DNA from: Fructobacillus papyrifericola
Lineage (GTDB): Bacteria; Bacillota; Bacilli; Lactobacillales; Lactobacillaceae
DNA: 64,000 bases
Assembly (NCBI RefSeq): GCF_018437235.1
Contig: NZ_JAAMFJ010000001.1
Coordinates: forward strand, 124,001 to 188,000
Direction of reading: 5' to 3'
The notes beneath the pieces are model-generated. The model saw nothing but the letters and a program-made list of their open reading frames with translations. It was not told the DNA's origin and ran no database searches. The translations under genes were made by a program, and so were the position numbers. The stretch's first letter is position 1. Every line of letters starts with the position of its first letter. Shown here in pieces: positions 35,101 through 41,734 of the stretch.

Positions 35101-36052
35101 GGCGGATTTGCTGGTTGCTGGCATCAGTCAGGTGAATAAGGTTGACTCTCAGGCGGCTACCGCCAAGCCAGCCGCTTTGAAGCCAGCTGATTTAAGGGAG
35201 CTGCAAGCAAAGCTTTCCTACCGCTACCCATTTGAAGCCGCCACGAAGACAGCCGCCTACCAATCGGTGTCAGAAATCAAGTCACTCTTCGAAGATCCGG
35301 ACCGGCCATTTATGGCCGACCTCTACTTGGATGAAGATGGACAGGCAGTTGATGCTGGCCGAAGAGATGAAGAGAAGGATGACCATGCAGACGCTGTTCT
35401 TGTGGAAGAAAGCAGAGCGGAGGCGGCGAATTCTTCTGCCGCCCGCATGCTGACCCAAGACGAGCTGCCACTGCCGGACTTCATGACCGATGGGAAGGCC
35501 AAACCGTCGCCAACGGCCGTTGGAACGGCCACCCACTTGATGATGCAGCTGGTCGACTTTACCTCCTGGATTGAGGAAAGGGACCTGGAAAAGCTGCTGG
35601 CTGACCTCGTTTCAGAGGGGAAGATTGCAGAAGAAGTGGCGCCCCTGGTTGATTTGGGGCAGGTGCTTGCCTTCTTGCATTCGGACTTTGCCCAAGAAAT
35701 TGCCCGGCACAATGAAAGCCTGAAACGAGAAGCGCCCTTTGCCATGGTAATTCCTGCCAAGCAGGTCTATCCTGGTCTGAATGACGAACAGCCCATTCTG
35801 GTTCACGGGATTGTCGATGGTTATTTCGTTGACGAGGGGAAGAAGACGGTGACGATTTTTGACTATAAGACCGATTATGTGCCAAAACGGCCCGGTGCCC
35901 GTCAAAAAGAGGCCCTGAAGCGGATGCGTAAGAACTATACGGGACAGTTGAATTTGTACCGCCAGGCCCTTCAGGAAGAGTACCCGGATTACGACGTTTT
36001 GCCAGGACAGCTGGTCTTGCTATCGGCCGGGTTGAACCTGACTTTGGACTGA
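32168..36052 (+). CDS. rexA: ATP-dependent helicase/nuclease subunit RexA (AddA-like)
   Basis: Motor and nuclease subunit. Start at the ATG at 32168 behind AAAGGAGG (32155-32162), overlapping the rexB stop by 8 bases; 1294 residues. UvrD/RecB helicase motifs are visible: SASAGSGKTTVL (Walker A, 22-33), TFTRAAAGEMKERL, VDEYQDVNRLQ, GDIKQSIYGFR, HKSKGLEFPVII and VALTRAK. The C-terminal nuclease has the HGIVDGYF and FDYKTDYV acidic/Lys core. RexAB processes broken ends for RecA and degrades phage DNA; Chi specificity cannot be deduced. Confidence 0.96.
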   Translation: MPEFTAHQQAAIAHKGHNILVSASAGSGKTTVLIERLIRKIVDERIPVDRFLIVTFTRAAAGEMKERLEKALTKVLQASQDSAERVYLQEQLALLPTAAVTTIDGFALQLIESYYYEIDLDPAFQLVADSAEEALFKNRVLDRLFNDLYDDENPDHQAFLNVLENFASVSRDNALKEIILKLADFDIARPEEDHWLDSLADGEDVNRPLAEQKAYQDYLAGEVRPAVEEALVEARNLLPLVEGQENKKLDDAALAFTEVDHYLSQLLAIIDEKGDYESLRAAMVLPKLKWPNRDKKAFEADDSDRIAVAEVLEKVATYREDYITSGKSQDSPLKKIRESFFRLRESEWQIVNARGQRILADLVTVTRDYLAAFKAAKAEANVLYFSDLVVLARQILKQDDIKELVQNQFEEVMVDEYQDVNRLQEAFLKDMSNGHNMYMVGDIKQSIYGFRQAAPQLFASKYDDFASADSDDERIELAENFRSHNNVTRAINQIFTQIMDEKLGDVPYQGSAKLIPKAAFPEEVPPVFHLDLLSIQKKNQGSSSADEAEADDDDRDTREKTLTYLLKKVQDLHLHGQVYDKEAPNGMRAIQYSDIAILTRSKTVYPDLLRLAHEAGIPIQSESVGDYYKAMEVYLVLDLLRVLDNPHQDIPLAAALRSPIFGFDEDELSAIRLADERHDFYTAFLAYAKEDKKAEKVLEQFDKWSLYARQNDLVGLIWAIYQDTGWLDYVVGLQGGAQRQANLHALYQRATTFQENGQSGLYAFIEYIEEVQDGGGNVGEVAQETSESAVSLMTIHKSKGLEFPVIILPDLDKSFNQMDSQTNFVLQKDAGAGLDYLEPKAKVKLPTLGKYAVKQAIKKQSWSEEMRLYYVALTRAKQQLHLIGRVDPMDGEKETATQRLYENAQLAEGQFLPESQRLKASSYLDWTLQALARTKNTVLNQIMTSASLKTLGQATHPIELEGGEISTQLILEKDLPQTADLLVAGISQVNKVDSQAATAKPAALKPADLRELQAKLSYRYPFEAATKTAAYQSVSEIKSLFEDPDRPFMADLYLDEDGQAVDAGRRDEEKDDHADAVLVEESRAEAANSSAARMLTQDELPLPDFMTDGKAKPSPTAVGTATHLMMQLVDFTSWIEERDLEKLLADLVSEGKIAEEVAPLVDLGQVLAFLHSDFAQEIARHNESLKREAPFAMVIPAKQVYPGLNDEQPILVHGIVDGYFVDEGKKTVTIFDYKTDYVPKRPGARQKEALKRMRKNYTGQLNLYRQALQEEYPDYDVLPGQLVLLSAGLNLTLD

Positions 36053-36074
36053 GTGGAGACGGCCGGTGGACTGC

Positions 36075-36103
36075 TTGCACTTTCTTCGGGCAGCGGCTAT
36101 AAT
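36075..36103 (+). promoter_or_regulatory. Promoter of yqgQ
   Basis: TTGCAC, 17-base spacer, TATAAT. It separates yqgQ from rexBA transcription. Confidence 0.75.
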
Positions 36104-36155
36104 TGCTAAAAAGTTCGAAGCACCCTTGACGCTGATGAAAGCAAAGGAGACGGTC

Positions 36156-36404
36156 GTGAAGAATTTTTACGATATTTTGCAGTATTTGAAGAAGTACGAG
36201 ATTTACATTCACGTCGGTAAGCGACTTTGGGATATCGAAGTGGCTGCCCTTGAGGTGGACAATCTCTACAAGGCCAAAGTCCTGTCGGATCAAGACTACC
36301 AAACGATGAAAGTCATCTTGGCTAAGGAACACCGACAAGAGGTTGAACGGACTGGCGACAACAGTCATTACGATGTGAATGCGTCGCAATCGGCTAGCCA
36401 TTAG
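36156..36404 (+). CDS. yqgQ: YqgQ family protein (DUF910)
   Basis: Small helical cytoplasmic protein. I choose the GTG at 36156 because AAAGGAG lies 5 bases upstream and the family starts at this point (KNFYDILQYLKKYEIYIHVGK in parts); the product is then 82 residues rather than the 112 of the longest frame. The core matches YqgQ (DIEVAALEVDNLYKAKVL). A polar tail of about 20 residues follows. The neighbour glcK is the same as in Bacillus (yqgQ-glcK), here separated by its own promoter. Function unknown, possibly nucleic acid binding. Confidence 0.85.
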   Translation: MKNFYDILQYLKKYEIYIHVGKRLWDIEVAALEVDNLYKAKVLSDQDYQTMKVILAKEHRQEVERTGDNSHYDVNASQSASH

Positions 36405-36465
36405 ACGATTTTAGAAGGCTTTTTGGGAGTGGTTGATTGCTCAGCAATGCCCAAAAGAAAAGTTT

Positions 36466-36479
36466 TGTAAACGCTTGCA
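36466..36479 (+). promoter_or_regulatory. Catabolite-responsive element (cre)
   Basis: TGTAAACGCTTGCA fits TGNAANCGNTNNCA at every fixed position. It overlaps the glcK -35 (36475-36480), so CcpA binding should repress transcription. Confidence 0.75.
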
Positions 36480-36504
36480 AAACTTTCGTGTCCTTTGTTA
36501 AAAT
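36475..36504 (+). promoter_or_regulatory. Promoter of glcK
   Basis: TTGCAA, 18-base spacer, TAAAAT (36499-36504); transcript start near 36511. Confidence 0.65.
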
Positions 36505-36524
36505 AGACTTGTAACTTATGAAAT

Positions 36525-36573
36525 AGGAGGCGGTTCCCATTTTGCCTTGGCCAATGGGAACCAATTAATCATC
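36525..36573 (+). promoter_or_regulatory. glcK leader: ribosome site followed by a 10-bp hairpin
   Basis: AGGAGG at 36525-36530 lies 43 bases before the ATG. Between them GGTTCCCATT (36532-36541) pairs perfectly with AATGGGAACC (36553-36562). If folded, the hairpin brings the ribosome site to about 12 unpaired bases from the start codon, a plausible spacing; unfolded, initiation should be poor. Confidence 0.6.
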
Positions 36574-37536
36574 ATGACAAAAGATAAATTAATTGGTGTT
36601 GACCTTGGTGGAACGACCATCAAGTTTGCAATTTTGACTGACCAAGGTGAAGTGCAACAAAAGTGGTCAATTCAAACAAACGTTTTGGGCGATGGCATGC
36701 ACATCGTGCCAGACATCATTGAATCCATTAACCACCACTTGGACCTGTACCAATTGGACCGTTCACGCGTGATCGGAATTGGAATGGGAACGCCTGGAAC
36801 GGTTGACCGTGTGAACGGAACCGTTAAGGGTGCCTACAACCTTGGTTGGGCTAAGGAAGAAGCTGTCAAGGAACCAATTCAGGCCGGAACCGGCTTTGAA
36901 CTCACGATTGACAACGACGCAAACGTCGCTGCCTTGGGTGAAGCCTGGAAGGGTGCCGGAAACAACGATGCCGACGTTTCCTTCATCACGCTTGGAACCG
37001 GTGTTGGTGGTGGGCTGGTTGCCAACCACGAATTGATTCATGGTGTGGCCGGTGCCGGTGGTGAAGTTGGCCACATCATCGTGGAACCAAACGGTTACTT
37101 GTGTACTTGTGGTAACCACGGTTGCTTGGAACAATACGCTTCGGCAACGGGTGTTGTGCACTTGGCACAGGACTTTGCCGAACAATACGTTGGTGAATCA
37201 CGTTTGAAGAAGATGATTGATGACGGGGATGAAGTGACGTCAAAGATTATCTTTGACTTGGCCAAGGAAGGGGACTTCCTTGCTAACGAAACGGTTGACA
37301 AGTTGGCCTACTACTTGGGTTACGCAGCCGCTACGATTTCAAACATTTTGAACCCATCAGCCATCGTTATCGGTGGTGGGGTTGCCGCAGCCGGTGAATT
37401 CTTGCGTGAACGCGTGGAAAAGAACTGGTCAGTCTTCGCCTTCCCAACGGTTCGCACGTCAACGACCGTTAAGTTGGCCGAACTTGGAAACGACGCCGGT
37501 GTTATCGGTGCCGCTTCATTGGCAAAGAACAAGTAA
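36574..37536 (+). CDS. glcK: ROK family glucokinase
   Basis: Phosphorylates free glucose. 320 residues from the ATG at 36574: phosphate-binding DLGGTTIKFAIL (10-21), catalytic DNDAN (113-117), GEVGHI with the metal His, and the zinc motif CTCGNHGC (177-184). Codon use is strongly biased to a few codons (AAC, GGT, GAA), typical of a highly expressed gene. A TTG nine codons upstream is in frame but sits in the leader hairpin. The cre and hairpin suggest sugar-dependent and translational control. Terminator downstream. Confidence 0.93.
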   Translation: MTKDKLIGVDLGGTTIKFAILTDQGEVQQKWSIQTNVLGDGMHIVPDIIESINHHLDLYQLDRSRVIGIGMGTPGTVDRVNGTVKGAYNLGWAKEEAVKEPIQAGTGFELTIDNDANVAALGEAWKGAGNNDADVSFITLGTGVGGGLVANHELIHGVAGAGGEVGHIIVEPNGYLCTCGNHGCLEQYASATGVVHLAQDFAEQYVGESRLKKMIDDGDEVTSKIIFDLAKEGDFLANETVDKLAYYLGYAAATISNILNPSAIVIGGGVAAAGEFLRERVEKNWSVFAFPTVRTSTTVKLAELGNDAGVIGAASLAKNK

Positions 37537-37551
37537 TTTGAATAATTAATC

Positions 37552-37580
37552 AAAGAGCAGCCAGCTGGCTGCTCTTTTTT
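37552..37580 (+). terminator. Terminator after glcK
   Basis: AAAGAGCAGCC / GGCTGCTCTTT with a T run. Confidence 0.93.
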
Positions 37581-37605
37581 GTCTGCTTAAGCAGTCAGGA
37601 AGTTA

Positions 37606-37614
37606 TGGTAAAAT
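37606..37614 (+). promoter_or_regulatory. Extended -10 promoter of relQ
   Basis: TGG-TAAAAT about 50 bases before the relQ start. Confidence 0.5.
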
Positions 37615-37665
37615 AAAAGGGTATTGTGGCGTTATTTTGCCATTGCGGGAAAAGGAGGTCCAAGC

Positions 37666-38238
37666 ATGGAATGGACAACGTTTTTTGAACCATACGAACA
37701 GGCTGTTGCCGAGTTGAAAGTCAAGCTCGGTTATTTGACGACTGGTCAGGTCAAAACGGGCACCCGTCCGGTTGAATCCGTGACGGGCCGGGTTAAGTCC
37801 CAGGCCTCCATTGAAGAAAAAATCGTCCGTCGGCACCTCCACGAGGATCGTCTGGCTTTGGACTTGCAAGACATTGCTGGCCTGCGCATCATGACCAAGT
37901 ACATCGATGACATCTACAAGGTGGTTGAGCTGCTGCGTAAGCGGACCGACTTTACCATCTTAGAAGAGCGCGATTACGTGATGAACGCCAAGCCATCCGG
38001 TTACCGTTCCTATCACATGGTCATCGAGTACCCGGTTTCGCTCTACTCTGGTGAGACCAAGGTGCTGGCCGAAATTCAGATTCGCACGATGGCGATGAAT
38101 TTCTGGTCAACCATTGAACACGACCTGAACTATAAGCACGGTGAAATTAAGCCGGAAGTGGCCGAAAAGCTGGCTGAGATTTCCGAGCAGACCTTTGCCT
38201 TAGAACAGGAACTGGCCGAAGTAAAGGAAATGGATTAG
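37666..38238 (+). CDS. relQ: Small alarmone synthetase RelQ
   Basis: Makes (p)ppGpp; no hydrolase domain. Start at the ATG at 37666 with AAAGGAGG; 190 residues. Synthetase motifs: GRVKSQASIEEKI, LQDIAGLRIM, KPSGYRSYHMVIEY, AEIQIRTMAMNFWSTIEHDLNYK (quoted in pieces of the family core). RelQ forms tetramers in other Firmicutes. The relQ-nadK-rluD order (Bacillus yjbM-yjbN-yjbO) is preserved. Confidence 0.93.
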   Translation: MEWTTFFEPYEQAVAELKVKLGYLTTGQVKTGTRPVESVTGRVKSQASIEEKIVRRHLHEDRLALDLQDIAGLRIMTKYIDDIYKVVELLRKRTDFTILEERDYVMNAKPSGYRSYHMVIEYPVSLYSGETKVLAEIQIRTMAMNFWSTIEHDLNYKHGEIKPEVAEKLAEISEQTFALEQELAEVKEMD

Positions 38239-38293
38239 GGTTTGACTCACGGATTGCGCATCACTCGATGATGCACCCGCCCAGACTCGAACC
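38239..38293 (+). other. Structured spacer between relQ and nadK
   Basis: GGTTTGA (38239-38245) pairs with TCGAACC (38287-38293), enclosing GCATCA-CTCGA-TGATGC (38258-38274). GC-rich and stable, without a T run, so it is not an ordinary terminator; possibly an RNA stability or processing element. Confidence 0.4.
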
Positions 38294-38313
38294 GCACCAA
38301 AGAAAGAAGTTTT

Positions 38314-39111
38314 ATGAAAGTCGCACTCTATCACAATGACCAAGAACGGTCACTGAAAATTGTGAAAGAATTGAAAGCCGAATTGGACCGTCAGGGCATT
38401 GAACAAGACGATGCCAACCCGGACCTGGTCATCACGGTCGGAGGGGACGGCACCTTGCTCGGCGCCTTTCACGAATACATCGGTTTGAAGGAAGACCTCC
38501 GCTTTGTCGGCCTGCACACCGGCCACCTCGGCTTTTACACCGATTGGCTGGGAAACGAAGTCAAGGAATTGGTTGCCTCCTTGGTCAAGGATTCCGGTGA
38601 ACGGGTTTCCTATCCGCTGTTGAAGTTGACGACTAAGATGGTCGATGGCACAACGGAGGAGTACCTGGCCCTAAACGAGGCAACGGTTAAGCAGCCGGTT
38701 GGAACGCTAGTGGCCGACATTTACTTGGGTGACCACCACTTCGAAGGCTTCCGTGGTGATGGTGTTGCCATCGCCACGCCAACCGGATCGACAGCCTACA
38801 ACAAGGCCAACGGCGGGGCGGTCCTTCACCCATCCCTTCAGGCTATCCAGATGTCAGAAATTGCCTCAATCAACAACCGGGTCTTCCGTACCCTTGGTTC
38901 ACCCCTGATTGTGCCCACGGGCCAGAGCATTACGGTCAAGCCAAAGCACCAGTCCTTTTTGATTACCTGCGATCAGCTGGAGATTCTGGCCGAAGACGTT
39001 GTGTCGGTCACCTTTGAAGTGGCAGAGCAATCGATTCACTTTGCCTCTTACCGGCACCTCGACTTTTGGCACAGAGTGCAAGAAGCATTTATCGCCGATA
39101 TCGACCACTAG
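38314..39111 (+). CDS. nadK: NAD kinase
   Basis: Phosphorylates NAD to NADP. 265 residues with the GGDGT motif at 43-47, the NE/D-type LALNEATVK segment and the TPTGSTAYNKANGGAVLHP region (split here: TPTGSTAYNKA, GGAVLHP). The ribosome site is AGAAAGAAG. Expected partner order relQ-nadK-rluD is present. Confidence 0.95.
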   Translation: MKVALYHNDQERSLKIVKELKAELDRQGIEQDDANPDLVITVGGDGTLLGAFHEYIGLKEDLRFVGLHTGHLGFYTDWLGNEVKELVASLVKDSGERVSYPLLKLTTKMVDGTTEEYLALNEATVKQPVGTLVADIYLGDHHFEGFRGDGVAIATPTGSTAYNKANGGAVLHPSLQAIQMSEIASINNRVFRTLGSPLIVPTGQSITVKPKHQSFLITCDQLEILAEDVVSVTFEVAEQSIHFASYRHLDFWHRVQEAFIADIDH

Positions 39112-39272
39112 GTCGACGGCGAGAAATACTTCTTGCACTCGACCGACGACGATTCAAGCGATTGACGAGTCGTTTTCGACAGTCATAATCACTGTCCCAT
39201 CTACATACCCACCAAATTCCCACCCGAAAGGACGCGAAGACCCAGTGGTCACCGCGAAAATCACGATTACTT

Positions 39273-40181
39273 ATGAAATTTTCTTGGACATATGAAGGCG
39301 ATGAGGACCGCAAGGTTCGTTCCTTCCTCCAGAGTCATGGCGTTTCCCACCGCATGTTTTCACAGATGAAGCATAACGGCGGTGCCATTTTAGTAAACGA
39401 TAAGCAGGTCTACACCTCCGACTACCTGAAGAAGGGGGATGTGGCCACGATTATCATGCCGGTTGAGCAGGGGAACGACCTGGTTGTGCCGGACTTTTCA
39501 CCAATTAAGGTGATTTACGAAGACGAGCACTTCTTGGCCGTCGATAAGCCCTACGGGGTGACGACGGTGCCCGGCCATGCCGACCGCTTGCACACTCTGG
39601 TCAACCAGGTGAAGGGCCATCTGATTGACGAGGAGGCCGAGGACTTGGTGCCCCACGTCGTGACCCGCTTGGATCGTGACACGTCCGGTCTGGTTCTGTT
39701 GGCTAAGCACCGCTTTGCTCACGCCGTTTTGGACCAGCAGCTCCAGGACCATTCGGTTGAAAAGTTCTACACGGCCTACGTTTCAGGCATTCTGCCTGAC
39801 GACCATGGCATCATTGAAGCGCCAATTGGCCGCCTCGAAGGGGACTTTATCAAGCGGACGGTCACTGAAGACGGAAAGGCATCGAAGACCGAGTACTGGG
39901 TCGAAAAGCGCTACGAGCAGGATGCTGAACACCCCATGACCCGTGTCAAAGTCCAGCTGCACACCGGCCGGACCCACCAGATTCGCGTCCACTTCAAGCA
40001 CATTGGCTTTCCGCTGGTGGGTGATGACCTCTACGGTGGTCCACTCTGGTACGGCTTGAAGCGCCAGGCCTTACACGCCTATCAAATGTCCTTTTACGAC
40101 CCCTTTGCAGAAATAACACGGCACCTGCAAACGGATCTGCCAGAGGACCTCACGGCCCTAAAAGATATCGAAGAAAATTAA
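39273..40181 (+). CDS. rluD: RluA-family 23S rRNA pseudouridine synthase (RluD-like)
   Basis: 302 residues: N-terminal S4-like domain (RKVRSFLQSHGVSHRMFSQM), the catalytic Asp in TRLDRDTSGLVLLAKH, and RTHQIRVHFKHIGFPLVGDD. The start MKFSWTYEG is family-typical although no ribosome site is visible before the ATG at 39273, and the 160-base spacer from nadK holds short inverted repeats only. Exact rRNA target unknown. Confidence 0.92.
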   Translation: MKFSWTYEGDEDRKVRSFLQSHGVSHRMFSQMKHNGGAILVNDKQVYTSDYLKKGDVATIIMPVEQGNDLVVPDFSPIKVIYEDEHFLAVDKPYGVTTVPGHADRLHTLVNQVKGHLIDEEAEDLVPHVVTRLDRDTSGLVLLAKHRFAHAVLDQQLQDHSVEKFYTAYVSGILPDDHGIIEAPIGRLEGDFIKRTVTEDGKASKTEYWVEKRYEQDAEHPMTRVKVQLHTGRTHQIRVHFKHIGFPLVGDDLYGGPLWYGLKRQALHAYQMSFYDPFAEITRHLQTDLPEDLTALKDIEEN

Positions 40182-40233
40182 GCATTTAGACGGATTAGAG
40201 CGGGCACAGCCCCTCGAAAGGAAGACAGCAAGA

Positions 40234-41601
40234 ATGGCACTTGATAATGAACAACAGTTAGCAGAAACTGTTCATGAGTTAGCAAACCTGATTACCACTG
40301 GTCAAGACGATCTCTTTATGAACCGCTTCACGGCCCTGCACGACTTTGAAAAGGGGCAGGTCTACGCGGCTCTGCCTGAAAACATTCGCGAAGTGGCCTG
40401 GCGGATCATGGACGACGAGACCTTGGCCACGATTTTTGACAACTTGGAAATCGATCCCGAAGAAATCGTCGCCCTCCTAGAAGAGATGCCAGAGCAGAAG
40501 GGGGCCGACATCCTGGTGGCCATGTTTGCCGATAACGAGGCTGACCTGCTCCAAGCTATGCCCGCTAAAAAAGTCGCCAATTACCTGGCCCTGATGCCCG
40601 CTGACGAAGTCAAGGAAATCAAGCAGCTGATCAACTACGAGGACGATACGGCTGGTTCCTTGATGGCCACCGAATACCTGGCCGTGAAGCGCTCTGAAAA
40701 AGTCAAGGACGTTCTCCGCCAGGTAAAAAAGCAGGCTGAAGAAGCCGAATCCATCATCTACGTCTACGTCATTGATGACGAGAACCATCTGATTGGGGTT
40801 GTCTCATTGCGTGACCTCTTGACCCACCCGGACGACATGGCCATCGATTCGATCACCAATACCCGTGTCATCTCCGTTTCGGCCGATAGCGACCAGCAGG
40901 ACGTGGCCCAGGTCGTGGCCGATTATAACTTCTTCTCCATTCCCGTCATCGATGCTGACAAGCACTTGCTTGGTATCATCACAGTCGACGACATCGTTGA
41001 CGTCATCGACGAAGAAGCGGTCGAAGACTACTCCGGCCTTGCCGCCGTCGATGTCTCCGACACGGACGACTCCGCCTGGCATTCCGCCATTAAGCGGATT
41101 CCATGGTTACTAACACTGTTGGTCCTTGGGCTGGCCTCAACGGCCTTAATCGGCATGTTTGAACACACCATCCGCCAAGCACCTATCCTCGCCGCCTTCA
41201 TCACCATCATCGCCGGAACGGCAGGTAACGCCGGTACCCAGTCCTTGGCTCTGGCCATCCGCCACTTCGGCAACGGCTCCGACCAATCCGGTTGGAAGAA
41301 CCTCATTTCCGAGTTCATCTCGGCCCTTGTTCTTTCTATCATCGGTGGGGCCGTCCTCGCCCTCGTCACCATGCTCTGGCAAGGCAACGACGGCCTGGCC
41401 CTTGCAGTCGGCCTCTCCCTGGCTTTGTCAATCTTGGCCTCATCACTCTTGGCCCACCTTGTCCCAGCCCTCCTAAACCGCCTCAACATCGACCCAGCCG
41501 TCATCAACGGTCCCCTGGTCGCCACGGTCTGTGACTGGGCTTCAATTTTGATCTACTTCAGCATTGCAACAGCCATGCTGAGTGGGTTTGTGGGGAAGTA
41601 G
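40234..41601 (+). CDS. mgtE: Magnesium transporter MgtE
   Basis: 455 residues, normal length. N-terminal helical domain (about 1-135), two CBS domains (about 136-260, with DDTAGSLMATEYLAV and IPVIDADKHLLGIITVDDI), then five membrane helices containing the pore signature AGTAGNAGTQSLALAIR. MgtE dimers gate Mg2+ entry by sensing internal Mg2+ through the CBS/N domains. CGAAAGGAAG precedes the ATG. This is the last gene of the balanced-composition core; AT-rich DNA begins right after its stop. Confidence 0.94.
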   Translation: MALDNEQQLAETVHELANLITTGQDDLFMNRFTALHDFEKGQVYAALPENIREVAWRIMDDETLATIFDNLEIDPEEIVALLEEMPEQKGADILVAMFADNEADLLQAMPAKKVANYLALMPADEVKEIKQLINYEDDTAGSLMATEYLAVKRSEKVKDVLRQVKKQAEEAESIIYVYVIDDENHLIGVVSLRDLLTHPDDMAIDSITNTRVISVSADSDQQDVAQVVADYNFFSIPVIDADKHLLGIITVDDIVDVIDEEAVEDYSGLAAVDVSDTDDSAWHSAIKRIPWLLTLLVLGLASTALIGMFEHTIRQAPILAAFITIIAGTAGNAGTQSLALAIRHFGNGSDQSGWKNLISEFISALVLSIIGGAVLALVTMLWQGNDGLALAVGLSLALSILASSLLAHLVPALLNRLNIDPAVINGPLVATVCDWASILIYFSIATAMLSGFVGK

Positions 41602-41734
41602 GAATTTTAATTCCAAAATAATTTAGACGATTGAAGTCAGTATTCATTTGTATAACTATTTGAAATCAATATTGATGTTTTGATCATTTTATATACTTAA
41701 TATGCAGAAAACATTTAGAAAATTATACACAAAC

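Noticed and set aside
38239-38313. tRNA-like look of the relQ-nadK spacer (GACTCGAACC)
   Set aside because: No acceptor stem, D arm or anticodon arm can be built on either strand.
39112-39272. Small gene or riboswitch in the nadK-rluD spacer
   Set aside because: Only short inverted repeats (for example ACAGT/ACTGT) are present and no ORF with a ribosome site.
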